A stretch of DNA of 64,000 nucleotides from Acanthacorydalis orientalis (taxonomy: Eukaryota > Arthropoda > Insecta > Megaloptera > Corydalidae), in NCBI GenBank assembly GCA_034766995.1, contig CM068321.1:17248526-17312525 (forward strand). The letters are read 5' to 3'. The stretch's first letter is position 1, and every line of letters starts with the position of its first letter. Made by a program: the position numbers and the translations under genes. Below the pieces are notes generated by a model. It did no database searches. It saw nothing but the letters and a program-made list of their open reading frames with translations, and was not told the origin of the DNA. This document shows, piece by piece, positions 11,531-25,025 of this stretch.

Positions 11531-12315
11531 AGTTTGTCACTCGACTTGATGAAATAATTAGAACGGTCGTCATGTAACATAATATTCGACCACTTTTTAT
11601 AGAAAAATATTTGAAAGGAAAAAACGATCATACTTTATATATCAATCCACATGTATATATGTATATATAATTATTCATTTATTATATTTATTTGTTATTA
11701 ATTGCTGACATTAATAATTAATAATAATTTAAATACACTTAAATCCAGCTTTACGTCATGGCTGCGTTGTCTGAAACTCTGATTCAGTTTGTAACCAGTT
11801 TGTAAATATAGAAAATATATGGCTGCAATATAATTTTCAATAAATTTGTTACAAAAATGTAAATTTCACTTTCATTTGCTCTTTAAATTACAAAATAAAA
11901 CATCGAATGAAACGTAAACAGTTTGTCAGTATGATTTATCTTCTACATCTCAAATAACAAAGTGAAAAATTTATAAGTTATAAAGCTACTTTGTTTTGAT
12001 TCTGTCATTGTTTTGAATATTGAGATACTTTCCTGTTATCTGACCATAAAATACTTATTCGAAGAGTTAAATCTTATCTTATTTTATCCATATAAATTTT
12101 CTTCTAACAACTGGTATCATACGTTTTCATTCATATAATTTTTGGGCTTTCTTCTCTATCAGGATTATTATTCTTAAAAAAAATGTCTGTTTCATTGATT
12201 ACACACATGATTTAGAAACTTCGAAGCGCACTTTAAACATTGTTGTTTGACAATTTCTGCTATCTCGAATTTATTCTGTTTTGAATTTTTATAATAAAAA
12301 AAGAGATTTGAATCC

Positions 12316-12318
<3 letters not shown>

Positions 12319-12369
<51 letters not shown>

Positions 12370-12386
12370 CTATGTATATATATATA
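12319..12386. repeat. (TA)n
   Basis: 68 bp with a TCCTATG interruption near 12367; its end supplies the TA target of the MITE at 12387. Confidence 0.95.
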
Positions 12387-12589
12387 GGGTGATTCAATTT
12401 AGGCTTCTACAAGGAAGGATTAAAAGGGGGCGCAGGGGTTAAGAAAAGTCATGTTATTTCTTATTTAGTAGTTTAGTTCAGTTCAATATTAAAATACAAT
12501 CGAACTACAATGTTAAATGGAGGGTAACATGTTTTTTTAATTTTAATTTTGTTTAATTTTTTTATGTGGGAGCCTAAGTTGAATCACCT
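12387..12589 (+). mobile_element. TA-flanked MITE, copy 1
   Basis: About 203 bp bounded by inverted ends: GGGTGATTCAATTTAGGCTT on the left and, read inward on the minus strand, AGGTGATTCAACTTAGGCTC on the right. TA dinucleotides flank both ends (12385-12386, 12590-12591), the target duplication of Tc1/mariner-type elements. A second copy lies inverted at 42452-42668, with shared interior blocks such as TTAAGAAAAG.CATGTTATTT and CTTATTTAGTA. No ORF; nonautonomous. The left end abuts a (TA)n array. Confidence 0.8.
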
Positions 12590-12619
12590 TATTTTATATT
12601 CATTTTTATACTTATTTTG

Positions 12620-12624
12620 TATAC

Positions 12625-12721
<97 letters not shown>
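12620..12721. repeat. (TA)n, interrupted
   Basis: 102 bp with TACATA steps at the left and GAC at 12678. Begins 30 bp after the MITE right end. Confidence 0.95.
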
Positions 12722-12722
<1 letters not shown>

Positions 12723-12998
12723 CATTTTTACTACTTTGAAAATTTTATGTCCGAATTGTAAAAATCTAAATATTACACAACTAAAAGCTTTTTTTGTTAT
12801 AAGTAGAGTAAATTAAGATGTAGAAAATATTATAATAATAATTGGATCGTTTATTTTTTTTTCATTAATTTATTATTTGAAGCATCGACAAACAAGATTG
12901 AATTATTAAATTTGACTAGCAAAAAATTAAATAACTAGCCCTATTTTAAAAACAAATATTAACTAATCTTTATTTACCTATATTTTTGATATTAATGA

Positions 12999-13002
<4 letters not shown>

Positions 13003-13034
<32 letters not shown>
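13003..13034. repeat. (TA)16
   Basis: 32 bp. Confidence 0.95.
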
Positions 13035-13038
<4 letters not shown>

Positions 13039-13049
13039 TGTACGTATGT

Positions 13050-13650
13050 GAATGTATATACACAGTCTAAAAGAATGAGTTCAAAGTAAAATCCCGACAA
13101 AAAGAATAATTTAATTTAAAATCAGAGACCATATATCATCCGACAAGTCACAACATTTTCTATTAATATCAGAGAAATTTCATCTAACGAGACGTTAAAA
13201 ACACCTTCCAAACACCTCGACAACGTAATCTTTATCTCAATAAAAACGAGCCGACAACGTTAATACATAAAAATATTGTTCTAATGAAGATATAAATAAG
13301 CGTTTATTAAACAAAATATACATTTTGTATGTATGTGTGCACATATGTGTGTGCGTACAAATAAAATTTTTACGACGGTAACATATTTTTATGGCCGGAC
13401 TCAAACGGGATGCATATAAAAGAAATGAAAAGTAATTTGAGACCGGGTAATAAGTATCCCACAAATTAATGTCAAATTCACGTTACGAGTTCACTTCATA
13501 TCGACCCACGCAATTATTTATGTCGCCGGGATTATGTCCGTGTAAATCATAACTCGCTTAGTGAGAGCTAGAACCGTTACGTTCTACCTGAGATCTGAAA
13601 TGGATTTACAGGGATGGATTTGGAACTAATCAGTTCGTCAATCAATCTGT
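13050..13650. other. GC-richer unique stretch without TA arrays
   Basis: Unique, more balanced sequence beginning after the TA array at 13034 (for example CTCGACAACGTAATC and GACCCACGCAATTATTTATG). Short frames only. Possible conserved noncoding DNA. Confidence 0.25.
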
Positions 13651-13659
13651 AACAATGTA

Positions 13660-16600
13660 TAGCTAGGATTCTTCTATTTATCCTAGTTCTTAGAATAGTA
13701 CAGTTTCATTTTTAAACATATTCTCCATTTTATGAAGTAGAAATTGAGATAAAACGGTATTTATTACGTTTAGAATTTAAATAGATCCATATTTTCTAAT
13801 TAAATATATATATGTTTTTGTAACTAGTTTAAAAATTCATTTTTATTTTTAAAAATCAATAATTTAAATCAAGATATTTTACAGTTTGTGCATTTTTTTT
13901 AAGTGTACATTATTGTAAGTACTGTTATGAATGGTTTTATGCAGTTTTGGGTCTTTTTTGGTAAATTTATTGTATTATATGAGAATTTTCAGGTATAAAT
14001 TGACCAGAAACATAAATTTGTTTGTAAAAATTAAAAACTATAATAAAAAATTATTAATATCGTATAGTATATTTTTAATATTTAAAATTCTCAAATTATC
14101 GACCTTGAACTTAAAAAAATAAAATTAGTCATATGAAAAAAATAATAAAATTGTGAAAACATGTTTATATAATGTATTAATAGCATTTATTTTTTATTTT
14201 TATGCAAGAAAGACTATGCTTCAGTTATAATTAAATATAGTCACGAATCATTTAGTACGTTGTTGATAAATGCATAGATTCGAAATTATTTGCTGTTCGT
14301 TACTACCTCAATCATTTTATAGTAATTAAACAAAACGATCAATATTTTTAAATTGCTAACATGAACGTTAGTGTAATGTAATTGTTACTATAAACTCGAC
14401 TTATTTTAAGAATTGGATACAGACGATAATATTTTTATATATGTTACGTTTATGAATTAAGTTTACTGACTGTAAAATATTTTCGGATTTATTTTTAAGA
14501 ACTATATAGCTGAGACAATATTGTAACAATTTTAAATGTTTCAAACATGTTTTAAAAGTAGATAATGCTATTGTAATAAAATTATTAGAGATAAACTCTA
14601 TGAACTGTAATTTTACAAGAAAAACATAGTGAACTGAATTGAATTTCAATAATTATATCTTAGTATTTAATATTATACAATAGCATTTTTTAAAATTAAA
14701 TATTTCGGTTTATGAACAGGTACTGACAAATTTGAATCGTTTAATCTAGATTAGATTGATCTTAATCGTTAGAATGACTGTTTTATAATAATCTATATTA
14801 TTCTACTTGTATTTTATTTGGGAATATAGAACTTTATAAAAATCAAATGATTTCAATTTTTTTTCATTCATAAGTACTTTTTGTTTATTAAGAAAAGAGT
14901 GTGGTATTGAATTTTAATTAAAACAAAATTTTTGACTATGACTAAATTTACTTTTACAAATGAATTATTCATTTACTTGAAAAACAAGAAAATTTTTGAT
15001 TAAAAATCGTTATCAGAATTCGCATAATTAAGAAATAAAAACGATAAGTAATCAAATATTGAACATTTTTGATTAGAACTCTTTTTTATGTTTATAGGAT
15101 GAATGAAAAAATAATCTGTAAAATTGTTATTTTTTAATATGTATCTTTTACTGATTAAGTATGTTTTAATATAAGTATATCTATTTTTATATTCGAAAAC
15201 ATACACTTTTTATTTTATAAATAAAATTTCTGTTTGCCTTTCTTAACAATAAAAATCAATAATATAATATTTATTTCTTATTAAAGTTAAGTTATTAATA
15301 ACTTACTAAAATATAATTGTAATTAAAGCTATACTTTTTCTTTTAAATCTGTTATAAATATTGACAAATATATACAATTAATTGATTGAATATTTCCTAA
15401 TAAATATTGCTATTCTTTTATGAGATTAAAGAGTATATAAAATTTGACACTTTACTGATTCATGTTCACTTAAGTATCTCGGTTCATAAATCGTTTCTTA
15501 TTTCAGTAATCTTTCGCACTTATTTGAATACTATTTTTTTAAACTGTTCTTTAGCGTAGGTTATATATTACACTATACAAAAGTCTTATACGCTTTTAAG
15601 TAAATCCTTTTTTTAAATAGAAGGTTTTGAAATTATTAAAAGTTAAATAATAGAGTTTGTGTAGATTTGTACGTTAAGAACATGTAAAATATAGAATCAT
15701 CTAAAAATATCTCCATAATCTTAAGACATAAAGTCTCTTAATTTAAAATGTACAACAATGGGCTTTATTCTAAAAGGTTCATCGACTTTGAAATATTTTA
15801 TATGTTTTTAAAGTGAATTTGTAATATTGGCTGTTGAAAGGTTGTGTAATGGATTTTTATTCATTATGTCGTTAAAAGAAATATGTGTAAAATTAGTTCA
15901 GTTTTCGTATAAATTTGATAGAGGAAGAAGGGATTTGTTGTTATTAATATATCATATACATTTGTTATTTTAATTTACAATATTCTACATTACATATCAC
16001 GAATATTTAAATTTTTGTGTTAAAAAAAACAACAATGAATAAATATATATTCTTAAATTCATTTCAAAAATCAGTAGTATGTGATCTTGAGTAAAATCTT
16101 GTAAATTAAAAGTAACTTTTATATCTTACAAAATAAACACTCAACTCAAAAACTAAAACTCTTATGTTTCATTTTACAATTAACTAAAAGTAATTTTGTT
16201 ATCTTTCAAAAATGACTTGTTTTTTCACCGATAAACCACAAAAACTTTATATGATCACAGATGTTCATTAAATGATTACTGATTATTTTTTGTTATTTTC
16301 TATAGTAATTTCATCATCCTCAGAGGACTAAGGAAGAGAAAAATTAAATACAATTTATATATTTTATTTTCTGTATACTACAAAAACTGACTAATAATTA
16401 AAAGTAAGTCCTTAAACAAACATCGAGTAAGGTGCAATCTAATTCTTTGAACAAAATTCGTTTTAGAAAAATTGAACCATAACAAGCATTATGATATTAA
16501 TAATAGTTATTAATCAGAATGATGAGTAATCAGTTATTGAATATTTTGATCAGAAAATCATTTTATGATTTGTGGAGGATAAAATTCATATATGAATATT

Positions 16601-17090
16601 TTAAGAGCCATATTAAATAGATTTTGGTACTTTTTAATAATATGATACAAGAAATATGGTTATTAATACTATTGAACAAGATAAAACCTCATTACCAGAT
16701 TACCAAGATAAACCTTGGATCCCCATCCTGACATAGAGACTAGTTCTAACTTATTTAGTCTTCAAATAGAAAATATATATTTTTATAATAATAAAGAAAG
16801 TATAACTTAATAAAAAGTAAAATGTAAAAAAAATCTCTTATTTATTGCATTAATTATAAAAAACTTATGAAAACTTTAAATGAAATAGTTTATCTAATAC
16901 TTCAAAGACGAAGATTAAAATATTAAATAAAATAATTTTGCCATTTTCTTGAAAATTATTTTTATTGTTTGATTTTAAATCTACATATCAATTATTAAAA
17001 AAAATCAATCTGTTTTAATTATTCAAATCAGCAATTCATACGAGACAAATCAGATTCGTTGACTTGCTTTTACATTCCCATACAATTTTT
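13660..17090. other. plain AT-rich DNA, no gene seen
   Basis: About 3.4 kb of AT-rich sequence with many short A and T runs and stops in every frame. It lacks (TA)n arrays, in contrast to both sides. No repeats, RNA genes or coding signals recognised. Confidence 0.6.
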
Positions 17091-17326
17091 CAATACTTAA
17101 TCCAAATTACAATACCGTATACAATTTTAATCCTGGAAAATAATAATTTACCGATCGTTCTTTTGTTGTAAAACACACACACACAGCGTAATTCCTCTTT
17201 CAGACTATTTAGTTATCATTAATTGAATTTCCCGTTGTCATTTAATAAAGTCGCCGATTTTATAGAGCCTATTGTGCTGTTATAAATCAAAACATATATT
17301 TACATATGAGTGTTCTATTTTTTTTC

Positions 17327-17328
<2 letters not shown>

Positions 17329-17361
<33 letters not shown>
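17329..17361. repeat. (TA)16
   Basis: 33 bp; first array after a 4.3-kb array-free stretch. Confidence 0.95.
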
Positions 17362-17363
<2 letters not shown>

Positions 17364-17440
17364 GTAAACAAATATTTTATACAAACATGGTAACTCTTTC
17401 GAAACGTGTATAATTCGTGTTATAACGAATATCGATTTAT

Positions 17441-17444
<4 letters not shown>

Positions 17445-17507
<63 letters not shown>
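17445..17507. repeat. (TA)31
   Basis: 63 bp, pure. Confidence 0.95.
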
Positions 17508-17510
<3 letters not shown>

Positions 17511-18116
17511 CCTGGATTACTAATCCGGTTGTTTATGTAGTCGAGCACACATGTAAAAACAAAGAAACAGTCAGTTGTGCACCGGATTCATTGAATCGCA
17601 ACCATCTATCTTCGGCTCAGCCAACGAATAACTAATACATGCAATAAAACACAATCACAGCAAGTCCCTGCACTCACTCACCCACTGCACTCCCGGTGTG
17701 AGTATGAGAGAAAATGTGTAACGTGATTTATGTATTTATAATTTTCACAGGGGGCCATGTTGAACCATATACTGTTCGTATTCATCCAACTGTCAACGGA
17801 AAAGCGACTGTGTCATTGAAATATTAACATATAATTATAATTTTTTTTCTCGATTTCGATTCGACTCTCTCTCCATTCGCTGTTGTTGTTATTACAATTA
17901 TTAAGAGGTATAATGACTTACGCGTTGTTGTTGAATATTTAAATGTTTTAGTTGTGGATATGTGATTATATTTTTCTAAATGTGTGTCGAATGAATGTCG
18001 ACACACTGCATTTCACACTTGTTAGAATATATATCGCAATATGGAATGTTGTTGTGTGTATGTTTATAAATATACAGGTATTCCAAAAATAAATGTATAA
18101 TTAAAATTTATTTCGT

Positions 18117-18138
18117 TATATATATATATATATATATA
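18117..18138. repeat. (TA)11
   Basis: 22 bp. Confidence 0.9.
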
Positions 18139-19219
18139 AATATGGTGTTGTAATTATAAATATATTAAAACGTTTATAAATTATCAAATTTTCTGTTTAA
18201 TACTTACAATATTAATAAAATTTGAAATTTGCACATAAAATAGTTATAACAAATTTAATTAATTTTTAAATCATAAAAAGTTTAAGAGCTACCAATAATA
18301 TAAACACACACACACACATATATATTTATATAAGATAAAAATGTACAATTTTATCAAAAAAATACATAAACGATATTAACTTATAATCATTTGTTGTATT
18401 GGGATTTATAAAACAATTTTATTTAAAAAAATATCATAAAATCTTTTCTTCCTAGATATCCCGTTTGTTGGTAAATATTGTAAGTAGCTCTATTCTGGAA
18501 ATAAGTTATATTTTCTCTTACGCACTGAAAATATCATTAATGTTTTATTGTGGTAGACTAAAATAATACTGTCTTTATCTTTTTATTATTTAAGAGGAAT
18601 AATAAGATAAATCCTGAAACTAATTTAACAATAGTTATTTTATAAAAAAATATAATAATATAAAAGATCAATAGTTCATTATCTTTTGTTCCCAAGGCAT
18701 ATTTTTTTATAAATTGATGTCAAGATAAAATAACATTAATACATCTGGTAAATTTTCTCTGCTATAAAGTAAATAAAATGTGACATTTACCTCTGGTGTA
18801 CTGATTTTAGTTTAAAAATAATTAAAAACTTTAAGTTAAATTAATATAAAAACGAGAAGACATTGTTTTTATACAGATTTTTAACTGTGAATGTAACATT
18901 GATTCATAATTTTGATTTAAATTAAATTCTTTGTTAAATAACAAAAAAATGTAATTTTTGTAGAACCAAAAATTATTATTACCAAGTACACGATTAAACA
19001 TACGGTTTTTATGGAGATTAATTAGACAGTAATTAACGAATGCCAAGTACGTGAGTTTGTACTCAATATATTATGTGTTGTCTTAGTAAGAAAATACATA
19101 GAATATCTTTTCCATTTTAATATAATTTTAACTTGAAAGATTCTCATACACTCGGTAGTGAAACAAACTTAAAAAATTGAATTAGTTTATATTTAATGTT
19201 TAATTATTTTTAGATCATC

Positions 19220-19222
<3 letters not shown>

Positions 19223-19271
<49 letters not shown>
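19223..19271. repeat. (TA)24
   Basis: 49 bp, pure. Confidence 0.95.
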
Positions 19272-19274
<3 letters not shown>

Positions 19275-19601
19275 TAAAGGTGTGTGTGGTAAAATGAATA
19301 AATGTACCTTATTATCACTTCGACCTTATTTGGAGTGCACATATTTGAGTTGATGATTCTTTTGTTCGAAGATAATTTTTTTCAATTTGAATATTCGAAA
19401 TTGTAACACCCATACGACCAGTCCAGTCTCATATCTCGTAACGAGCTCGTTTGTAAACAGAAATTTCCTATTGTTTGTTTACAACTCATTTGATGAGTAC
19501 ACTTTGATGAATTTTTAGTGAGATGTATTCGTATTATTATATCAGTTTTTCGAAATGAAATTAAACTGATGCATCTAAAGTAGAAAACGATGAAATGATC
19601 T

Positions 19602-19603
<2 letters not shown>

Positions 19604-19638
<35 letters not shown>
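19604..19638. repeat. (TA)17
   Basis: 35 bp. Confidence 0.95.
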
Positions 19639-19641
<3 letters not shown>

Positions 19642-20339
19642 GACAATTTATTTTTATAAAAAATTGACATTAACAGTACTTCTAAACATAATAAAAACTA
19701 TTGATTATTTTGGTTACGGAAACATGTAAAAATTAAACAGTACTTCATATAATAAAAATCGATATATTTCAAAGAAACTATATGTATATCTTACTATGTG
19801 TATACTTACTGTTTGAAAGTATAAAGTAATGAAAATAATAATTGTAATACATAAGGAAAGGAAATTAAAACGTGAATAAATTTTTAAAAAAAGAAAAATA
19901 TTTTTTAATAAAAACATTATATGCTATACAAGTCTTAAGATCAAGGAAAAGATCTCTTTTATAAAAATTTCTTATGACAGCTAACTCAAACACACTATTA
20001 ATTAAAGGGAAATTTTATTTGACTTTTTGTTTGACTGTAGAAAAATTTCCACTTTATTAAAATTAATTTCGTGAGAATTCATTAAATATTATGACCTACT
20101 TTTAACTTCAATTTTTATAATTAAACATAAAAATACGTCTTAACTTACTCTTAGTTTCTTTTAATTTATTATAATTGAATGTATAATGCAATAAAATAAT
20201 CGAAAACATCTTATTCTTATCGTAATATCTTAATATATAAGATAAGTACCTGTTTTACCTTATGTACATTTTTTAAAGTGATAACGTTTACCATATAAGC
20301 AATTTACTTGAAAAAGTACATTCACAGAAACATATTATG

Positions 20340-20361
20340 TATATATATATATACATACATA

Positions 20362-20414
<53 letters not shown>
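20340..20414. repeat. (TA)n with TACA/TGTA steps
   Basis: 75 bp; the left part TACATACATATATATGTA is itself partly palindromic. Confidence 0.95.
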
Positions 20415-20419
<5 letters not shown>

Positions 20420-20690
20420 TTTTAAACTTGTTAGTTATTAACTAAAAAACTAAAAGTTATACTCATAAATACAAATAATTGATCGCTTTATTTAAGAGAA
20501 CACAATTTAGGTGATATGTAAATAAACTTAAAATAAATTAAAAAAAAAATAAATAAATATCAAATCAAGCACCACAAACAGGTAAATCAACGAATATAAT
20601 TAGACAGTTGGTTAGAAAATGAAAAGAACTAGCATATATTTTATATTGTTCATTAATACTAGACACATCTGAATATTTTTACGTTTTATA

Positions 20691-20720
20691 AATATATATA
20701 TATATATACGTACATATATA
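20691..20720. repeat. (TA)n, short
   Basis: 30 bp with a CGTAC break. Confidence 0.85.
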
Positions 20721-20739
20721 GTTACATTTATTTGAGATG

Positions 20740-21060
20740 CATTTCAAAGGCGTTTTTCGAATTGGATGTGTTCGACGCGTGAGAAACTATCGAAATGTAA
20801 ATAAGCACTGAAAGGTCATCCGTAGTAAATTCCATATACCACCCACAAATAACCATTTACACCTCTGGCGAAAGCAATTAAAATTAATAAGAGTGTATGA
20901 GGAACATATGTTCAGTCGGCATTGTGTCCGAATGTCCGTCAGGATAATAAAACCATTTCTAGTTTGTAATCGAAACATGATGTTAAACTGCATTGTCATA
21001 ATGTTAATTAGTATTTCCGTACAGATCCGTACTTGAAAAGCGGCATTGTTTAATTATAGA
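20740..21060. other. GC-richer unique stretch
   Basis: A more balanced segment (CATATACCACCCACAAATAA, GTCCGAATGTCCGTCAGG). A 70-codon minus-strand frame covers most of it but shows no recognisable domain or signal; treated as noncoding. Confidence 0.25.
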
Positions 21061-21283
21061 TCGCTGAAATTAAAAAAAATATGTAATAACCTGTCACTTA
21101 TAACTTTATATTGTTTGAAATGTTTTAAGGTTTTTTTTACATGAATTATTCGTTTAGTTTTGGACTTGATTTTACTGAATAAAAGACTATTACAATTTTT
21201 TACAAACTAAATAACCTCATGTATTTTTTTTAAATATTTTCTACTATTCTTATATTACCTGTTTATTGATCTATATTCCATTA

Positions 21284-21888
21284 TAATTTACCGCAATCTA
21301 TTCTTTTATTGAAGATGACTATTTTAGTATGTAGGAATGTAGTTTATCTTAAGCTTGGGTTCCTTTATGAAAAATTATTTTTTTCTTTATGAAATATTGT
21401 TGTTAATAAGAAATTACTGCCTTTTATGAAATGATAATTTATAATTTTACAGTAATTCTAACAAATTTAAAGTACAGGCTTAGAAAGTTTACAAATATTA
21501 TGCAAAAAATCAGAATTTTTCTGAACTTCAAATATAATGCCATTGACATTAGAATTCATATTAGCATATTCATATAAATACTATGTATTTTGATAAATGA
21601 AAATTTTGATGATGAGTGATCTGTTAATTTATTTGAGAGTAATTAAACATATTTGTTATGGGAACACATTTATCTAATTACTTTTGGTATCTATTATAAA
21701 ATTAATATTTTAATTGAGAATTATAATTTAAAATAGTGTTATTATGATAATATTTATTTTTATAATTTCAAATATTATTTACATTAGCGAAAAATAATTA
21801 AAAGTATTAAAAAGATGATTAAATTTTGGAAAGTATATACGAATAAAAAATAAATACACCTGAAAATGGCCAATAATAAAATCTATTG

Positions 21889-21939
<51 letters not shown>

Positions 21940-21990
21940 ACAACGATTTGAAATAATTTGATACACTAACAAAACTGGAAGTCATTCCCT
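21284..21990 (+). repeat. 0.7-kb direct duplication, left copy
   Basis: Starts TAATTTACCGCAATCTATTC and ends ACTGGAAGTCATTCCCT. It aligns end to end with 23835-24561 with scattered substitutions and small indels. It contains a (TA)n tract at 21891-21937 at the corresponding place. Noncoding in all frames; no terminal inverted repeats or target duplication recognised, so either a segmental duplication or an unknown nonautonomous element. Confidence 0.9.
21891..21937. repeat. (TA)n inside left duplicate copy
   Basis: 47 bp; orthologous position to 24438-24508. Confidence 0.95.
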
Positions 21991-22499
21991 ATATCAGGCG
22001 TTTTCTTATATTTACATTTTTTTTAACTTTCCTTTAATATCTATAACTATTATTGGTTAACATGCTCATTTATCAGATTTTTTATTTCCCATATACATCT
22101 TTATATAAGGTTATGTTCTCTAAAGTCATTGAGTTATTTCAACATTTAAAATGTCTATTGACTTTCACTTTAAAAGATAACAATAAGTGTAATTTCGGAT
22201 AGAACACATTCGATTGGAATAAGGTGTTAAAGATGGAAATGTTAAATATTGAATCGCAATAACTTCCATTATAATTTTCTTCTCTGTTAATTATGTAATG
22301 AATATTAATTATAATAATATGTAACAGTAATTTCTTAATGAAGTGCATTTATATGTTTTGATTAATCAAAATTTTATTAGTAAAACTGCAAATTATTAAA
22401 AACTTTATTTTTTAGAAATTTAAAAATAGGTTAATAATTTAGGCACTGAGTTTAAAATCAGGTTGTTCTCTATTATCTCAGTCTGTCCTCTAAAAATAT

Positions 22500-22930
22500 T
22501 TATTTTCTTAATTGATAATTAATGTCGGCAACCGTCTATAACTACTCGGAAATAAAATGATACAAAAATCAACTGCTGTAAATATATCCAGCTGCGTGCA
22601 TAATTAAAATATTATACCAATGACAGAACTTTAAACGAATATCGAATACGAGATTGTAACGTTACAAATGGTTTGTTTGACAAACTCATAATTAAAACTA
22701 AACATGCACGTCCGTTGTACATCGCAATGATAAAAAAAAGTATTTTTTTCGAATGTTCAGCATACACACACATAAATACATCGTCCGTTTTGAGTTCATA
22801 ATTACAATCATTCACTATTTTAATTGAGCCCGACTCGTTATAGGTTTTAATTAAAGTTACAACTTGTTTACATTTGATACGGAAATTTATTAATAAAACA
22901 ATTCTATTGGACATGAAATATTTCCTGAGA
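22500..22930. other. slightly GC-richer stretch between the two duplicate copies
   Basis: Unique sequence with a 100-codon minus-strand frame (22612-22914). The frame lacks a recognisable domain, has no flanking splice or polyadenylation signals that I can support, and the region resembles the other noncoding islands. Not called as a gene. Confidence 0.2.
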
Positions 22931-23134
22931 AAGCAGTATTTTTTCCTGCGAGTCTATCATTTTTTCATTGTTTTCTCTTGACTTTTACTTCTACATCGAT
23001 TCGAAATTTAATTTGAATAAATGACGTGTTTCATTTCATAAAACTTTTCAAAGCTGTTTTCGCTTTGACGGGCGTTTTATGTTTCAATATTGAAAATTCA
23101 TTAGTTGAAACTTATACATTGATATTCTCTGTAT

Positions 23135-23138
<4 letters not shown>

Positions 23139-23212
<74 letters not shown>
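23139..23212. repeat. (TA)n with ACACACATAC centre
   Basis: 74 bp. Confidence 0.95.
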
Positions 23213-23215
<3 letters not shown>

Positions 23216-23834
23216 GATAAAATTGTCGAGCATAAATTTCTACAAACGCACTCAACGTTTCATATCAAACAAATATATCATCAAAAGTTTTAAAGTAAAA
23301 ATATTTCTATTAATTAATAGAATGTATTTAAAACCAATAAATATTGTGTTCATTAACTATAATAATTCAAATTTATTATGAATTATTTTTATTTACAAAA
23401 TACGCCCGTTTTAAATTAAAAAATATTAAAAAACTTCAAATTAAACATATAAAAGGGTTGTTTTTAATTAAATAAATAAAAAATCGATTTGATTTTGTTT
23501 TAGAGGTTATTATAGTACGATTAATTCTGTACTCACACTACTTAATATTTTTTAATACTTTTACCTACACACAGTTCTATTTTTTTTTTATAATATCTAT
23601 ATTGGATTCGTTAGGAAGTTTTCTATAGAATTAATAGAAATTTATAAAGTCAGCACATAGTTTAGCTATACTTAATCTTTGGTTCTATAGATAAATATAT
23701 TTACAAAAACGAGTATACATTTTATTCCTTAAAAATATTTAATTAGAAATTCTTACAATGAAAATGACACTTGATTAGGACATTAAATGTAGTAGCAAGA
23801 GTTCCAATAAGAATAAGGGTTTAATGTTTACGCC

Positions 23835-24435
23835 TAATTTACCTCAATCTATTCTTTTATTGAAGACGACTATTTTATTATGTAGGAATGTAGTTTATCT
23901 TAAGCTTGGGTTCCTTATGAAAAATTGAATTTTTTTATGAAATATTATTGTTAGTAAGAAATTACTGCCTTTTATAAAATGGTAATTTATAATTTTACGG
24001 CAATTCTAACAAATATAAAGTACAGGCATAGAAAGTTTGCAAATATTATGCAAAAAATCAGAATTTTTCTAAACTTCAAATATGATGGAATTGACATTAA
24101 AATTCATATTAGCATATTCATATAAATACTATGCATTTTGTTAAATGAAAATTTTGATGATGAGTGATCTGTTAATTTATTTGAGAGTAATTAAACATAT
24201 TTGTTATGGGAACACATTTATCTAATTGCTTTTGGTGTCTATTATAAAATTAATATTTGAATTGAAAATTATAATTTAAAATAGTGTTATTATGATAATA
24301 ATTATTTTTATAATTTCAAATACTATTTACATTCGCGAAAAATAATTAAAAGTATTAAAAGATGATTAAATTTTGAAAAGTATATACGAATAAAAAATAA
24401 ATACACCTGAAAATGATCAATAATAAAATCTATTG

Positions 24436-24510
<75 letters not shown>

Positions 24511-24561
24511 ACAACGATTTGAAATAATTTGATACACTAACAAAACTGGAAGTCATTCCCT
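23835..24561 (+). repeat. 0.7-kb direct duplication, right copy
   Basis: Starts TAATTTACCTCAATCTATTC and ends ACTGGAAGTCATTCCCT. Same order as the left copy throughout (for example GTAGGAATGTAGTTTATCTT near the start, TGATGATGAGTGATCTGTTA in the middle). The internal TA tract is 71 bp here against 47 bp in the left copy and accounts for most of the length difference. Confidence 0.9.
24438..24508. repeat. (TA)n inside right duplicate copy
   Basis: 71 bp; 24 bp longer than the left copy. Confidence 0.95.
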
Positions 24562-24948
24562 TAAATGAAAACATCTCAATTATTCGCATTATTCATTAGA
24601 TCCTATTTTGACTATTAGAACAACGATCAGAAATAGATTTGGTCAATTATTTAAATAAATCGATATCATTAATCATTTATAAAATATCTCTACGGATACA
24701 ATAAATTGAAATTCCTACCAAACAAACAAAGATATAATCAATGAAGTCAGCACGGACCACAATTGATTAGTAAGAAAGTGTGTAACATTAACATCGGTCT
24801 ACAACTTTGCTGACAAGACCTAATACCGTGCACAAAAAATACACCGCAACTTGTACCACCGTGCTTTGTGTGAAGAAAACACAGTAAGGACAAGAGTTTA
24901 CAGTACGACAGTCATGAAGTGCGCTGGTATATACTATGTTCTAATTAG

Positions 24949-24952
<4 letters not shown>

Positions 24953-25021
<69 letters not shown>
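24953..25021. repeat. (TA)34
   Basis: 69 bp, pure. Confidence 0.95.

Positions 25022-25025
<4 letters not shown>

Larger units (their letters stand above)
17090..17830. other. GC-richer island split by TA arrays
   Basis: Unique segments 17140-17290 and 17510-17830 (for example ACTCACCCACTGCACTCCCG) separated by two TA arrays. Contains (AC)5 near 17175. No supported frame. Possible noncoding conserved DNA. Confidence 0.25.

Noticed and set aside
22612..22914. 100-codon minus-strand frame
   Set aside because: Composition and lack of any motif fit a chance frame in a slightly GC-richer noncoding segment.
23685..23700. ATCTTTGGTTCTATAG resembling the miR-9 seed region
   Set aside because: Matches only the first bases; no convincing hairpin with the correct mature sequence.
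24530..24589. Protein-like frame shared by the two 0.7-kb copies
   Set aside because: The shared frame exists because the DNA is duplicated and includes a TA tract; it is broken differently at both ends and lacks codon-level conservation signs.
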